Positions 25,501 through 37,008 are shown, counted from the first letter of the stretch. The stretch: 64,000 bases of DNA from Chromobacterium sp. IIBBL 290-4 (GCF_024207115.1 NZ_CP100128.1:3596001-3660000), one strand, 5' to 3'. Notes: generated by a model not told the origin, from the sequence alone. A program made the numbers and translations.

Positions 25501-28181
25501 CGGTGTTCGCGCTGGGTGATCTTGACGTCCTTGCCGGCCACCGGCTTGCCGGCGGTGTCCAGCACCACGGCCTTGAGCTGCAGCGAGCGGCCGGCGGTGA
25601 TCCAGCTGTCCACGCTGACGCCCACTTGCAGCGCCGACGGCCACAGCGCGATGCGGCGGCTGATGGTTTGGGTTTCGCCATTGGGGTCGCGATAGGCGGC
25701 CTCGGTCACCAGGTCGTAGCGGCGGTCCAGCGCAGGCAGCTTGTCTATCGCCACCTTGCCGTTGCCGTTGGCGTCCAGTTTCAGCGCGGCCTTGTCCAGC
25801 ACCACCTTGCCGTCCAGCGACGCTTCGCGTTTGTCTTGTTCCGCTTGCGGCGGCGAGAAGCTGAAACCCTCGTATTCCTTGTGGCGGGTATAGCTGTCGG
25901 ACAGCATGGCGCTGACTTCCACCGGCCAATCCTTGGCCGGGCCGCCATTGCCCCAGGCCATGGCCACGCTCAGCGGCAGCTGCTTGGGCGCGATATTGGC
26001 GCCCTTGGCGCTGAAGATGCGGCCGGTCATCACCGGCAGGCGGAATTCCTCCACCCGGAAGCCGCCGCTATGCAGCGAATAGCCATCCAGCTCCGGGCTG
26101 GCCGGCTTGTCCTTGTCGTCCGGGCCGCGCGCGGCCTTGCGCTCCAGGTAGAGCGTGTATTCGCCCAGCTTGGCCTCCTTGGGGATGGCGTAGCTGGTTT
26201 CGGCGTAGCGGCCGGCGCGCCAGGTCAGCGGCAGGGTGACTTCGTCGCCGCTGCCGTCGTGGATGATGCGCAGCTGCTGCGGCAGCTGGCCGGGCTTGAG
26301 CATGCTCAGCCCCTTGCCGCCTTGCACCCGCAACAAGTGTTTCATCGATACGGTTTCGCCGGCGCGGAACAGCGGCCTGTCCAGGATGGTGTGCGCCAGG
26401 ATGGACGGGTTGTCGCCCCATTGCGTGGGGAAGGGGAAGCGCCAGGACTCTATGCCGCGGTTCCAGCCGGAGCGGACGAAAGAGACGTCGTCATTGCCGC
26501 GGTCGTCTTTGGCGCGGGCGGTGACGAACAGGCCGGACAGTTCCTCGTCCTGGCCGCTGCAGCTGCCTGGGTCCAGCTTGGCCGGAATGGCGGCGATGCC
26601 GCTCTTGTCTGCCTTGCCGCTCCACAGCGCCGCGCCCTGGCAGTTGTAGACATGGATGGCGGCGTTGGGCACCGGTTTGCCGTTGTCCAGCCGGGTAACC
26701 CAAACAGCGGCGTTTTCGCCCGATTTCTTCAGGTGGACGGCCATATTGGTGACCAGGGCGGCGGTGCGCACATACATGGGCTTGTCAGCGCCCAGCAGCG
26801 ATTTGCCCAGCAGGCGCGACGAGACTTCCACCACGTAGAGGCCGGGCTTGGGCAGCGGTATGCCCACCACCTCGAACGGCCACTTGCCGTTTTTGTCCGG
26901 CTGGGTCGGCAGTTTCAGCGGCTGGGCGTCGCGGTTCTTGTTCAGCAGCGACAGGCGGCGGCTCTCAATGGTTTTGTCCTTGCCTGCGGGCAGGGCGCTT
27001 TCATGGTAGCGCTGCACCTTGGCCAGCCAAACCATCATATCGGCGTCGCGGTTCAGCCGCAGCGCCTGGCCGCCCAGCTGTATCGACTGGATTTTGAGAT
27101 TGGCCTCCACGCCGCGCAGCGTGATCGGCAGCGAGGCGTCCGCGCCGGACTCTATGATGCCGAAGGGCGCGGCCGAGAACTTGGCCAGCGGCGGATAATC
27201 GCCCATTTTGACATCCAGCGGGAAGCGCGCCGCGTTGACGAGGGGGCGGTCCACTTCGTCGCGCAGATCATTCGGCAGTTTCAGGCTCAGCGTCTCCAGC
27301 GCCGGGAAAGGCGGGGCGAAGCTGACGCTGTCCATCGGCTCGCCCTTGTTGCGGCCCTGCGCTTGCGGCGCGCGCTCGGCGCCGCCGCCGCTGAGGCGGA
27401 TGGCCATGGCCTGCTTGGCGGGCACCGGCGAGCTGAAATTCAGCGTGATGGGCTTGAACGGTATGCATGGACCTTTGGCGCTGGCGCGCTCGCAGCTCAT
27501 GGCCGCGCTGAAGGCCGGGCGCACATGGAAGTTCAGCTTGTCCGGTTTGGCGCTGCCGCGCGGATGGATCAAGGCGAGCTTGCTGTCCGGCGCCAGGCGC
27601 TGGGCGCAACGCACGGTCAGCACGCGGGCCGCGTCTTTTTGCAGGTCCAGATGCTTGAGCAAGGCCGCGCGGTCCGCCGCCGGCAGCGGTTCAACCGGAA
27701 TGCGCTCAGGCAGGCTGGAGGACTGGCAGTACAGCGAAGCGGCCGACACGCCGACGGCATTGAGGCGCAGCGCGAAAGCCTGGTCTTCTTCGATGCGGTC
27801 GGACGATGGCCAGTGGTCGGTGATGACGGGCTGGCCGGTGAAAAAGCGGAAGACGGGGCCGCTCACGGCCTTGCCCTGGGCATCTTTCAGGCCGGGCTTG
27901 AGGGTGAAGCGGCAGTCGGTATTGGCGGCAGGGCTGGCGGCCAGGTCCAGCGCCCAGGTTTTGTCATCCACCCAATGGTCCTTGCCCGCCAGCTTGCAGT
28001 TCCAGCTGAAGGGAGCGGGCGCGGCGCTGTTGCCCAGCGCGATCATGCTGTCGGAAAAGGTGGCGCGTATCTGGCTGGCTTCCTTGATCTCGCCTTGCGG
28101 GCTGAAAGTGGCCACGCCGGCCGAAACGGACAGCGAGGCGAAAAGGGCGATGGCGGGCAGCAAGCGGGCGGTGTTGTTCAC
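22503..28181 (-). CDS. yfhM: Bacterial alpha-2-macroglobulin (YfhM-like) with thioester
   Basis: The 1892-residue exported protein is built of macroglobulin and bait-region domains. It keeps the thioester motif CLEQ (about residue 1435), which in family members traps attacking proteases covalently. The N-terminus is a signal peptide (LLPAIALFASLSVSAGVATF) without a lipobox cysteine, so it is probably periplasmic rather than lipid-anchored as in E. coli YfhM. The bait region (about 1160-1260) has a Gly/Pro-rich PPGGGGGKAP loop. Such proteins protect the cell wall synthesis machinery and pair genetically with pbpC, the next core gene downstream, here after an inserted AIPR gene. The large antisense frames over it are compositional. 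Confidence 0.92.
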   Translation of the reverse strand: MNNTARLLPAIALFASLSVSAGVATFSPQGEIKEASQIRATFSDSMIALGNSAAPAPFSWNCKLAGKDHWVDDKTWALDLAASPAANTDCRFTLKPGLKDAQGKAVSGPVFRFFTGQPVITDHWPSSDRIEEDQAFALRLNAVGVSAASLYCQSSSLPERIPVEPLPAADRAALLKHLDLQKDAARVLTVRCAQRLAPDSKLALIHPRGSAKPDKLNFHVRPAFSAAMSCERASAKGPCIPFKPITLNFSSPVPAKQAMAIRLSGGGAERAPQAQGRNKGEPMDSVSFAPPFPALETLSLKLPNDLRDEVDRPLVNAARFPLDVKMGDYPPLAKFSAAPFGIIESGADASLPITLRGVEANLKIQSIQLGGQALRLNRDADMMVWLAKVQRYHESALPAGKDKTIESRRLSLLNKNRDAQPLKLPTQPDKNGKWPFEVVGIPLPKPGLYVVEVSSRLLGKSLLGADKPMYVRTAALVTNMAVHLKKSGENAAVWVTRLDNGKPVPNAAIHVYNCQGAALWSGKADKSGIAAIPAKLDPGSCSGQDEELSGLFVTARAKDDRGNDDVSFVRSGWNRGIESWRFPFPTQWGDNPSILAHTILDRPLFRAGETVSMKHLLRVQGGKGLSMLKPGQLPQQLRIIHDGSGDEVTLPLTWRAGRYAETSYAIPKEAKLGEYTLYLERKAARGPDDKDKPASPELDGYSLHSGGFRVEEFRLPVMTGRIFSAKGANIAPKQLPLSVAMAWGNGGPAKDWPVEVSAMLSDSYTRHKEYEGFSFSPPQAEQDKREASLDGKVVLDKAALKLDANGNGKVAIDKLPALDRRYDLVTEAAYRDPNGETQTISRRIALWPSALQVGVSVDSWITAGRSLQLKAVVLDTAGKPVAGKDVKITQREHRYLSTRKRLVGGFYAWDSNEETEDKGKVCSGTSDARGLVFCDISLKDAGDMELIAEAKDEQGNAARASQSVWVSRQDELWFDADNNDRIDILAEKTSYQPGETARFQVRMPFRKATAWLAIEREGILETRVVELEGKNPTIELKVQPDWTPNVYVSVLAVRGRVRDVPWYSFFTWGWKSPSEWWDAYWNEGGDYAPPTAMVDLSRPAFKYGIAEIQVGDAAKRLNVTVSPAKKTYGIRETAEVAIQVKLPNGKPAPAGTEVAFAAVDEALLELQPNHSWELMQAMYQRHSYGVETATAQLEVVGKRHYGRKSLPPGGGGGKAPTRELLDTLLLWQPSVKLDANGSARVKVTINDALTRFRLVAVADVGNELFGTGEAGFNVTQDLQLSSGLPPLAREGDQFQASVTVRNGGDKALKIKVSASAPGLPALPARELTLPVGEARPVNWPVTVPEGVKELKWTFSAQQVDGKAADKLAISQPIDPAVPVTVEQATLQRVSPDLAIPVAPPPGALPGRGGIRVSLQAKLGNSLPAVRRWFEDYPYACLEQRTSVSLGLADAKRWSQLMSELPLYIDGNGLAAYFPLPEGAADRGSDVLTSYLLSVANEAGIDIPDSPRGKMLDGLSAFVEGKLKRELPIGRQDADARRLAALDALSRYGRFRPAMLDALDPNPQKMSTAMLVDWLSLLNRAADIPQRASRITEASNLLRARLTYQGTKMNFSTEAEDYAWWLMGSGDVNAAKLLLTARKLPDWQADMPRLLTGLLARQQKGHWGTTTANLWGSLAVAQFSRQFETTPVGGQTRAQLGANNLSLTWPQEGIKQLGLLPWPAAPGSLQLKHAGAGAPWATIQAEAAIPLKTSRYAGYSVKKTLTPVSQKTPGQYQPGDVVKVTLDIRAQSDMSWVVVDDPVPAGASIQGSGLGRDSAIDTKDGNGGDYADYIERRFAGYRAYYSYVPRGELKVEYTMRLNNVGAFKLPPTRVEAMYAPEVFGMAPNGVFKVTDGK

Positions 28182-28438
28182 GGTATGTCCCTGGGCGATG
28201 CGGTTGGCGGCGCGCGTTTCATTCTTTATGAATGGAAAGGCGGGCGATTGCCGGTGTATGGCATGAAACTCTCATGATAACAGATGATGAGGCGAGGCAT
28301 GGCCGGGCGGCGGGAAAAGCTTAGGAATATCAAGGCGCAAGGCGCGGCGCTTTTCGCGGCGCTCTGGCGAGGGGAAACATCCCGGGGCGAGGCCGGCGAA
28401 ACCCGCGCCCTTGCAAGTGCAGACAAGGGCGCGGCGCG

Positions 28439-28447
28439 TGATATACT
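28439..28447 (+). promoter_or_regulatory. Extended -10 promoter for tig
   Basis: TGATATACT is a TGn plus TATACT extended -10 element. No good -35 lies at the expected distance, which extended -10 promoters tolerate. It predicts a leader of about 125 bases. Confidence 0.5.
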
Positions 28448-28487
28448 CTTTGTTTCGTTGGGTGCGTGGTGTAACTCCGCGCAGCGT

Positions 28488-28527
28488 CCGATTCGCCGCC
28501 CTTGGGCAGAAAGCCCGGGCGGATCGG
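28488..28527 (+). promoter_or_regulatory. Strong hairpin in the tig leader
   Basis: CCGAT...CCGCCC pairs with GGGCGG-ATCGG around an inner GGGC-AGAAA-GCCC stem-loop. There is no T-run, so it is not a typical terminator. It could influence translation or stability. Confidence 0.45.
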
Positions 28528-28578
28528 GCGTCGTACCGTCCCAGATGACATCAACCCGTCACCTTTGAAGGAATTGAC

Positions 28579-29886
28579 ATGCAAGTACAGCTGGAAACTC
28601 TGAGCAATCTTGAACGCCGCATGAATATCGCCCTGCCGATGGCCGCCATCGAAGCGCAAGTGGGCGAACGCCTGAAGCGCGTGGCTCGCGGCGCCAAGAT
28701 TCAAGGTTTCCGCCCGGGCAAGGCTCCGCTGAAGATCGTGGAAATGAACTACGGCGCCCAGGTGCGTGAAGAAGTGATGGGTGAGCAGGTTCAACAAGGC
28801 TTCTACCAGGCTGTGACCGAGCAGAAGCTGCGCGTGGCCGGCTATCCGCGCTTCGAGCCGGTTGCCGCTGGCGACGACAAGGAAAGCTTCAAGTTCGCCG
28901 CTACTTTCGAAATCTACCCGGAAGTGAAGGTCGGCGAGCTGGTTGGCAAGGAAATCGAGAAGCCGGCCGTAGCCGTCGGCGACGCCGAAATCGAAAAGAC
29001 CATCGACATCCTGCGCAAGCAGCGCACCCGTTTCAACCGCGTTGAGCGCGAAGCCGCCGAAGGCGACCGCGTGATCATCGACTTCAAGGGCGCCATCGAC
29101 GGCGTGGCCTTCGAAGGCGGTTCCTCCGAGAACTTCCCCTTCGTGCTGGGCCAAGGCCAGATGCTGCCGGAATTCGAAGCCGGCGTGATCGGCGCCAAGG
29201 AAGGCGACATCAAGAGCGTGGAAGTGAACTTCCCGGCTGACTACCATGGCAAGGACGTGGCCGGCAAGACCGCCGTGTTCGAAATCCTGGTGAAGAACGT
29301 GGCTGAAGCCGTGCTGCCGGAAGTGGACGAAGCGTTCGCCAAGACCCTGGGCATCGCCGAAGGCGACGTGGAAAAAATGCGCGGCGAAATCCGCAAGAAC
29401 GTCGAGCGCGAAGTGAAGCGCCGTCTGCAGGCCCGCATCAAGGAAAACGTGATGCAAGCGCTGATCGACGCCACCGAACTGGAACTGCCGAAGGCGCTGG
29501 TCGGCCTGGAAATCGGCCGTCTGGTCGAGCAAGCTCGTCGCGAAATGCAACAACGCGGCATGAACGTAAAAGACATGCCGTTCCCGCCGGAACTGTTCAC
29601 CGCTCAAGCCGAACGCCGCGTGAAGCTGGGCCTGATCCTGTCCGAAATCGTGGAAGCCAACAAGCTGGAAGCCAAGCCGGAACAGGTTCGCGCCATGATC
29701 GTCGAATTCGCCGACAGCTACGAGCAGCCGGAAGACGTGCTGGCCTGGTACTACGAGAGCGCCGACCGCCTCGAAGGCCCGACCTCCATGGTCCTGGAAG
29801 ACAACGTGGTTGAATTTGTGCTGTCTCAGGCCAATGTTGTAGCTAAGGACTTGTCCTTCGACGAACTGATGGGCAACCAAGCCTGA
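28579..29886 (+). CDS. tig: Trigger factor, ribosome-bound chaperone
   Basis: The 435-residue protein is of normal trigger factor length. The N-terminal ribosome-docking domain has the conserved [13 protein letters not shown] tail (the FRxGxxP signature). A central FKBP-like prolyl isomerase domain (about 155-245, [14 protein letters not shown]...) and a helical C-terminal chaperone domain follow. It binds nascent chains at the ribosome exit. It heads the quality-control cluster tig-clpP-clpX-lon. The ribosome site is GAAGGAA, 7 bases upstream. Codon use is strongly biased, as expected for a highly expressed gene. Confidence 0.97.
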   Translation: MQVQLETLSNLERRMNIALPMAAIEAQVGERLKRVARGAKIQGFRPGKAPLKIVEMNYGAQVREEVMGEQVQQGFYQAVTEQKLRVAGYPRFEPVAAGDDKESFKFAATFEIYPEVKVGELVGKEIEKPAVAVGDAEIEKTIDILRKQRTRFNRVEREAAEGDRVIIDFKGAIDGVAFEGGSSENFPFVLGQGQMLPEFEAGVIGAKEGDIKSVEVNFPADYHGKDVAGKTAVFEILVKNVAEAVLPEVDEAFAKTLGIAEGDVEKMRGEIRKNVEREVKRRLQARIKENVMQALIDATELELPKALVGLEIGRLVEQARREMQQRGMNVKDMPFPPELFTAQAERRVKLGLILSEIVEANKLEAKPEQVRAMIVEFADSYEQPEDVLAWYYESADRLEGPTSMVLEDNVVEFVLSQANVVAKDLSFDELMGNQA

Positions 29887-29906
29887 TAACCAACCTGGAG
29901 TGGCCG

Positions 29907-30539
29907 ATGAAATCTATGATGGATCCGCAAGGACTGGGCCTCGTGCCCATGGTGGTGGAACAGAGCGGTCGTGGCGAGCGCGCCTACGACATCTACTCGC
30001 GCCTCTTGAAGGAGCGCATCGTCTTCCTGGTGGGCCCGGTCACGGATGAATCGGCCAACCTGGTGGTGGCGCAGATGCTGTTCCTGGAGTCGGAAAATCC
30101 GGATAAGGACATCCATTTCTACATCAACTCGCCGGGCGGCTCGATAACCGCCGGCATGTCGATCTACGATACGATGAACTTCATCAAGCCGGACGTTTCC
30201 ACGCTGTGCATCGGGCAGGCGGCCAGCATGGGCGCCTTCCTGCTGGCGGCGGGCACCCACGGCAAGCGCTTCGCGCTGGAAAACAGCCGCGTCATGATCC
30301 ACCAGCCGCTGTTGTATGGCGGCGGCTTGTCCGGCCAGGTGACCGACATCGAGATCCATGCCCGCGAGCTGGTCAAGGTGAAGGCCAAGATGAACGAGCT
30401 GTTGGCCAAGCATTCCGGCCAGGCGCTGGAGCGGGTGCAGTCCGATACCGAGCGCGACAACTTCATGTCCGCCGAAGAGGCCCGCGCCTACGGTATGATC
30501 GATAAAGTGCTGTCTTCCCGCCGGGACGTGACGGCCTAA
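29907..30539 (+). CDS. clpP: ATP-dependent Clp protease proteolytic subunit
   Basis: The 210-residue serine peptidase shows the complete triad: Ser107 in AASMGAF, His132 in MIHQP and Asp near 180 in QSDTERD. It forms the 14-subunit barrel that degrades proteins fed by ClpX, encoded 16 bases downstream. It starts 20 bases after tig with a CTGGAG ribosome site, so the three genes are probably one transcript. A short N-terminal propeptide is usual in the family and is expected to be self-cleaved. Confidence 0.97.
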   Translation: MKSMMDPQGLGLVPMVVEQSGRGERAYDIYSRLLKERIVFLVGPVTDESANLVVAQMLFLESENPDKDIHFYINSPGGSITAGMSIYDTMNFIKPDVSTLCIGQAASMGAFLLAAGTHGKRFALENSRVMIHQPLLYGGGLSGQVTDIEIHARELVKVKAKMNELLAKHSGQALERVQSDTERDNFMSAEEARAYGMIDKVLSSRRDVTA

Positions 30540-30555
30540 GTAGTGGAATGGGCTA

Positions 30556-31836
30556 ATGGCTGAGAAAAACAGCAATGAGAAGCTCCTCTACTGCTCTTTC
30601 TGCGGAAAGAGCCAGCATGAGGTGCAGCGGCTGATCGCCGGTCCGCAGGTGTATATCTGCAACGAGTGCGTCGAGCTGTGCAACGACATCATCCGCGAGG
30701 AGCTGGAAAAGGGCGTGGGCGTCGATGACGTCGCCGGCGCCTCTTCCGACCGTCCGTTGCCGACGCCGCAGGAAATCCGCGCCGACCTGGATCAGTACAT
30801 CATCGGCCAGGAATTCGCCAAGAAGACCTTGTCGGTGGCGGTGTACAACCACTACAAGCGCCTGTACAGCAAGTCGAGCAAGGACGACGTGGAGCTGGCC
30901 AAGAGCAACATCATGTTGATCGGCCCCACGGGTTCCGGCAAGACGCTGCTGGCCCAGTCGCTGGCGCGCCTGCTGGACGTGCCCTTCGTCATCGCCGACG
31001 CCACCACGCTGACCGAGGCGGGGTATGTGGGCGAGGATGTGGAGCACATCATCCAGAAGCTGCTGCAGAAGTGCGATTACGATGTGGAAAAAGCCCAGCG
31101 CGGCATCGTCTACATCGACGAGATCGACAAGATTTCGCGCAAGTCGGAAAACCCGTCCATCACCCGGGACGTATCGGGCGAGGGCGTGCAGCAAGCCTTG
31201 CTGAAGCTGATCGAGGGCACGGTGGCATCGGTTCCGCCGCAGGGCGGCCGCAAGCATCCGAACCAGGAATTCATCCAGGTGGACACCACCAACATCCTGT
31301 TCATTTGCGGCGGCGCTTTCGATGGTCTGGACAAGATCATCCGCCAGCGTTCCGAAAAGGGCGGCATTGGCTTCGGCGCCGAAGTGTCCTCCAGGGACGA
31401 CGGCAAGAGCCTGACCAAGCTGTTCCAGGAAGTGGAGCCGCAGGACATCATCCGTTTCGGCCTGATTCCGGAGCTGATCGGCCGTCTGCCGGTGGTGGCC
31501 ACGCTGGAAGAGCTGGACGAGGAAGCGCTGGTTTCCATCCTGACGCAACCGAAGAACGCGCTGATCAAGCAGTACGAAAAGCTGTTCTCGATGGAGTCGG
31601 TGGAGCTGGAGGTTCGTCCGTCGGCGCTGCGCGTGATCGCCAAGCAGGCTTTGGTCCGCAAGACCGGCGCCCGCGGCCTGCGCTCGATTCTGGAGCGCGC
31701 GCTGCTCGACACCATGTACGAGCTGCCGTCGATGCAGGACGTCGAAAAGGTGGTGGTGGACGAGAAGGTGATCGAGAAGGGCGACAAGCCGCTGTTCATC
31801 TATCGCGAAGAAGGCGGCGTGGCGCAATCCGCCTGA
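30556..31836 (+). CDS. clpX: ClpX, AAA+ unfoldase of ClpXP
   Basis: The 426-residue protein has the N-terminal zinc-binding domain with Cys13, Cys16, Cys35 and Cys38. Walker A GPTGSGKT (about 122-129), Walker [10 protein letters not shown], the pore loop GYVGEDVE and the IGF-type ClpP-binding loop ([10 protein letters not shown]) are all present. It unfolds tagged substrates and passes them to ClpP. The start codon follows clpP closely. A terminator follows, and lon then has its own promoter. Confidence 0.98.
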   Translation: MAEKNSNEKLLYCSFCGKSQHEVQRLIAGPQVYICNECVELCNDIIREELEKGVGVDDVAGASSDRPLPTPQEIRADLDQYIIGQEFAKKTLSVAVYNHYKRLYSKSSKDDVELAKSNIMLIGPTGSGKTLLAQSLARLLDVPFVIADATTLTEAGYVGEDVEHIIQKLLQKCDYDVEKAQRGIVYIDEIDKISRKSENPSITRDVSGEGVQQALLKLIEGTVASVPPQGGRKHPNQEFIQVDTTNILFICGGAFDGLDKIIRQRSEKGGIGFGAEVSSRDDGKSLTKLFQEVEPQDIIRFGLIPELIGRLPVVATLEELDEEALVSILTQPKNALIKQYEKLFSMESVELEVRPSALRVIAKQALVRKTGARGLRSILERALLDTMYELPSMQDVEKVVVDEKVIEKGDKPLFIYREEGGVAQSA

Positions 31837-31854
31837 CGCACGGCAAGCATCGCC

Positions 31855-31880
31855 AAACCGCCCGGCAGGGCGGTTTTTTT
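31855..31880 (+). terminator. Rho-independent terminator after clpX
   Basis: A stem (AAACCGCCC with GGGCGGTTT) is followed by seven Ts. It separates the clp operon from lon. Confidence 0.9.
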
Positions 31881-31916
31881 ATTTGTCTGGTTGCTAATCT
31901 GATTTAGTATGGGGTG

Positions 31917-31945
31917 TTGATATTCAGCACAAGCGCCCCATTTTA
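31917..31945 (+). promoter_or_regulatory. Candidate sigma-32 (heat-shock) promoter of lon
   Basis: TTGATA, a 13-base spacer and CCCCATTTTA closely match the heat-shock sigma consensus, whose -10 is CCCCATnT. It lies 33 bases before the lon start. Confidence 0.65.
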
Positions 31946-31977
31946 CTAGCATCGTTTTCAAGCTAAGGTTAGGTGAT

Positions 31978-34392
<2,415 letters not shown>

Positions 34393-34482
34393 GAATCATG
34401 GCGTTACCGGAGCCGTGCATAAATGCAGCGCGCGCGGCTTCCGGATGTGCTTGCGAATTAGCAAAACACCCGTGGAAGCCGC

Positions 34483-34512
34483 TTGACACAAGGATTTCCG
34501 CCTTGCTATAAA
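34483..34512 (+). promoter_or_regulatory. Strong sigma-70 promoter of hupB
   Basis: TTGACA, an 18-base spacer and TATAAA are close to consensus, as expected for an abundant nucleoid protein. Transcription may continue into the two tRNAs. Confidence 0.75.
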
Positions 34513-34565
34513 GCAAGCGTTTTTATCCGAATTACGTAGACCGAGAACGACGAAAGGGGACTTAC

Positions 34566-34835
34566 GTGAACAAGTCTGAACTGATTGACGCCATCGCCGC
34601 TGAGGCTGACATTTCCAAGGCAGCTGCTGCCAAGGCCCTGGACGGCATGGTAGCCGCCGTAACCGACGCGCTGAAGAAGGGCGACACCGTAACGCTGGTG
34701 GGCTTCGGCACCTTCTACGTGGGCGAGCGCGCCGAGCGCAGCGGCCGCAATCCCAAGACCGGCGAAACCATCAAGATCCCGGCAGCCCGTTCTCCGAAGT
34801 TCCGCGCTGGCAAGGCGCTGAAAGACGCGCTATAA
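34566..34835 (+). CDS. hupB: HU-type nucleoid protein, beta subunit
   Basis: The 89-residue protein matches the HU/IHF family over its full length, including the DNA-minor-groove arm ([17 protein letters not shown]) and final [13 protein letters not shown]. It compacts DNA and helps recombination and replication. The start is GTG at 34566, with AAAGGGGA 5 bases upstream. In many proteobacteria hupB follows lon, as here. It has a near-consensus promoter. The following tRNA-Val begins 48 bases after the stop, without a visible terminator between. Confidence 0.96.
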   Translation: MNKSELIDAIAAEADISKAAAAKALDGMVAAVTDALKKGDTVTLVGFGTFYVGERAERSGRNPKTGETIKIPAARSPKFRAGKALKDAL

Positions 34836-34883
34836 TCAGCTGCTCTTGCCGGGCGGATTTTTAATCCATCCGGCAAGCGAGCA

Positions 34884-34959
34884 GGGCGTTTAGCTCAGTT
34901 GGTAGAGCGTCTGCCTTACAAGCAGAATGTCGGCGGTTCGACTCCGTCAACGCCCACCA
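34884..34959 (+). tRNA. tRNA-Val (anticodon TAC)
   Basis: A full 76-base cloverleaf: acceptor GGGCGTT/AACGCCC, D loop with GTTGGTAGA, anticodon loop CTTACAA, T loop GTTCGACTC, and encoded CCA. It is 7 bases ahead of tRNA-Asp, so the two are one transcript. Confidence 0.95.
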
Positions 34960-34966
34960 AAAGTTC

Positions 34967-35043
34967 GGAGCGGTAGTTCAGTTGGTTAGAATACCGGCCT
35001 GTCACGCCGGGGGTCGCGGGTTCGAGTCCCGTCCGCTCCGCCA
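34967..35043 (+). tRNA. tRNA-Asp (anticodon GTC)
   Basis: A full 77-base cloverleaf: acceptor GGAGCGG/CCGCTCC, anticodon loop CTGTCAC, T loop GTTCGAGTC, discriminator G, and encoded CCA. It is followed by a strong terminator. Confidence 0.96.
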
Positions 35044-35058
35044 GAATAGATTAAGAGA

Positions 35059-35093
35059 AGGTGAACCGGCTTGGCCCGTTCACCTTTTTTTTT
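35059..35093 (+). terminator. Terminator of the hupB-tRNA unit
   Basis: A stem (AAGGTGAACCGG...CCCGTTCACCTT) is followed by nine Ts, 16 bases past tRNA-Asp. Confidence 0.88.
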
Positions 35094-35120
35094 AACAGGG
35101 GTGGCTTTCAGCCTATCGTC

Positions 35121-36959
35121 ATGTTCGAGTTTGTCCAGAACAACAAAACCGTCATTCAAGTGATCCTGGGCGCCGTGGCCCTGACTTTTGTGGGCTTTGG
35201 CGTCAGCAGCTATTCCAGCGCCACGGACGATCCCTATCTGGTCAAGGTGGGCAACGCCAAAATCTACAAGCGCGACCTGGATCGCGCGCTGGAAGGCAAG
35301 CCTAGCGACCCGGCAACCCGCCAGGCCATGCTTCAGGAAATGATCCGCCGCGAACTGGTGCTGGCCGACGCCCGCGACCATGGCGCCGCGGTCAGTCCCG
35401 CGCAGTTGCAGAAATTCATCGCCGCCATCCCGCTGTTTCAGGAAAACGGCAAGTTCAGCGCCGAACGCTATAGCGAGTTCCTGAAGAACCGTTACCCGTC
35501 GGCCGAGGCTTTCGAAACCGAGATCAGCCAGGACCTGTTGGTGCGCAGCCAGTTGACCGCCGTGGCCGGCACCCAGTTCGTGCCCAATGCCGTTGTCGGC
35601 CGCATCGCCAGCCTGCTGGGCGAAGGCCGCGAACTGCAGCCGCTGGTGATCAAGCCGTCCGACTTCGCCGCCGAGGTGAAGACCGACGACGCCGCGATCA
35701 AGGCCTACTACGACGCCAACGCCAAGCGCTTCCGCACCGCCGAGCAGATCAAGCTCGATTACGTGGTGCTGTCGCAAGACGCCGTGGCGCAGGGCGTGAA
35801 GGTCAGCGACGCCGAAATCCAGAAATATTACGACCAGCACAAGGGCGATCTGGCCGGTGAACAGCGCCGCGCCTCGCACATCCTGCTGGCGGTAGCCAAG
35901 GACGCCAAGCCGGAGCAGAAGGCCAAGGTCCGCGCCGAGGCGGAAGCCATCCTGAAGGAAGCGCGCGCCAATCCGGCCAAGTTCGCCGAGCTGGCCAAGG
36001 CCAAGTCGCAAGATCCGGGCTCGGCCGAGAAGGGCGGCGATCTGGGCTTCTTCGGCCATGGCATGATGGTTAAGCAGTTTGACGACGTGGTGTTCCGCAT
36101 GAAGCCGGGCCAGATCAGCGAAGTGGTGGAAACCGAATACGGCTTCCACATCATTCGCCTGGACGAGGTCAAGGCGCAGAGCCTGGACGACGTCAAGAGC
36201 GTGATCGTCGACAAGCTGCAGAAGCAGAAAGCCGCCGGGCTGTTCCGCGCCGAGTCCGACAAGCTGAACGAAATCTCCTATCAGCAGGCTGATTCGCTGA
36301 AGGGCGTGGTGGATGCGCTGAAGCTGGAAGTGAAGCACTCCGACTGGATCGTCCGCAACCAGCCCTCGCAAGACCCGCTGCTGGGCAATGCCAGGCTGCT
36401 GGCCGCCGCGTTCAGCGATGACGTGCTGAAGAAAAAGCACAATAGCGAAGTGGTGGACGTGGGCGGCGGCCGCCTGGTGGTGGCGCGCGTCGCCGAGCAC
36501 CAGCCGGAGCATCAGCAAGCCATCGCCGAGGTGAGCGCCCAGATCAAGTCCGAGCTGATCGCCCGCGACGGCGCCAAGCTGGCCGACAAGAAGGGCCAGG
36601 CGGTTCTGGCCGATCTGAAGGCCGGCAAGAGCGTGGAAGGCTTGCAATGGGGCCCGAACCTGACGGTGTCCCGCCGCGCGCCTAGCCTGCCGCCTGCCGA
36701 TATGCGCGCAGCCTTCGCCGTGTCCGGCGCCAAGCTGCCGGGCTATGCCGGCGTGCGCCACGATACGGGCGAGTACGTGGTCTACCGCGTGGGCAAGGTC
36801 ATTCCGGCGCCGGCTTTGAGCGAGGCGGACCGCGCTCAATTGGGCGGCATGCTGAATGAAATGACGGCCAACGGCCAGTTGGTCGGCTATCTGCAGGCGC
36901 TGCGCCAGAAGTACCCGGTTGTCCCAGGCAAACAGTCGCTGAACGACAACAGCAATTAA
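35121..36959 (+). CDS. ppiD: Peptidyl-prolyl isomerase PpiD, periplasmic chaperone
   Basis: The 612-residue protein has one N-terminal membrane span (VIQVILGAVALTFVGFGVSS, about 10-30) that anchors it facing the periplasm. SurA-type N-terminal chaperone helices, a parvulin domain (about 245-340, RRASHILLAV ... EKGGDLGFFGHGMM ... EYGFHIIRLD) and a C-terminal chaperone domain follow. It assists folding of newly exported proteins at the Sec exit. The start at 35121 is chosen because the anchor begins there. The longer frame from 35061 lies over the tRNA terminator. The position next to lon-hupB is conserved in many relatives. Confidence 0.95.
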   Translation: MFEFVQNNKTVIQVILGAVALTFVGFGVSSYSSATDDPYLVKVGNAKIYKRDLDRALEGKPSDPATRQAMLQEMIRRELVLADARDHGAAVSPAQLQKFIAAIPLFQENGKFSAERYSEFLKNRYPSAEAFETEISQDLLVRSQLTAVAGTQFVPNAVVGRIASLLGEGRELQPLVIKPSDFAAEVKTDDAAIKAYYDANAKRFRTAEQIKLDYVVLSQDAVAQGVKVSDAEIQKYYDQHKGDLAGEQRRASHILLAVAKDAKPEQKAKVRAEAEAILKEARANPAKFAELAKAKSQDPGSAEKGGDLGFFGHGMMVKQFDDVVFRMKPGQISEVVETEYGFHIIRLDEVKAQSLDDVKSVIVDKLQKQKAAGLFRAESDKLNEISYQQADSLKGVVDALKLEVKHSDWIVRNQPSQDPLLGNARLLAAAFSDDVLKKKHNSEVVDVGGGRLVVARVAEHQPEHQQAIAEVSAQIKSELIARDGAKLADKKGQAVLADLKAGKSVEGLQWGPNLTVSRRAPSLPPADMRAAFAVSGAKLPGYAGVRHDTGEYVVYRVGKVIPAPALSEADRAQLGGMLNEMTANGQLVGYLQALRQKYPVVPGKQSLNDNSN

Positions 36960-36981
36960 GCTCCCTGCATCGTTGGAAGCT

Positions 36982-37008
36982 AGAAGCCCCGCAAGCGCGG
37001 GGCTTTTT
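36982..37008. terminator. Terminator between ppiD and the LysR gene
   Basis: A stem (AAGCCCCGC with GCGGGGCTT) is followed by Ts. It ends exactly where the convergent LysR gene stops. Confidence 0.82.

Larger units (their letters stand above)
28182..28578. other. Intergenic region with yfhM and tig divergent control and a structured tig leader
   Basis: About 400 bases without a gene separate the divergent yfhM and tig. The right third holds an extended -10 promoter and a strong hairpin (listed separately). The left part near 28260-28280 is AT-richer and probably holds the yfhM promoter, not resolved. Confidence 0.6.

Noticed and set aside
25296..28277. A 993-codon open frame antisense to yfhM
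   Set aside because: It lies in a GC-rich gene with strong third-position bias, which leaves the opposite frame open. Its product is low-complexity (long A/G/Q/R/H-rich runs) and has no ribosome site or family motif. yfhM has a signal peptide and thioester.
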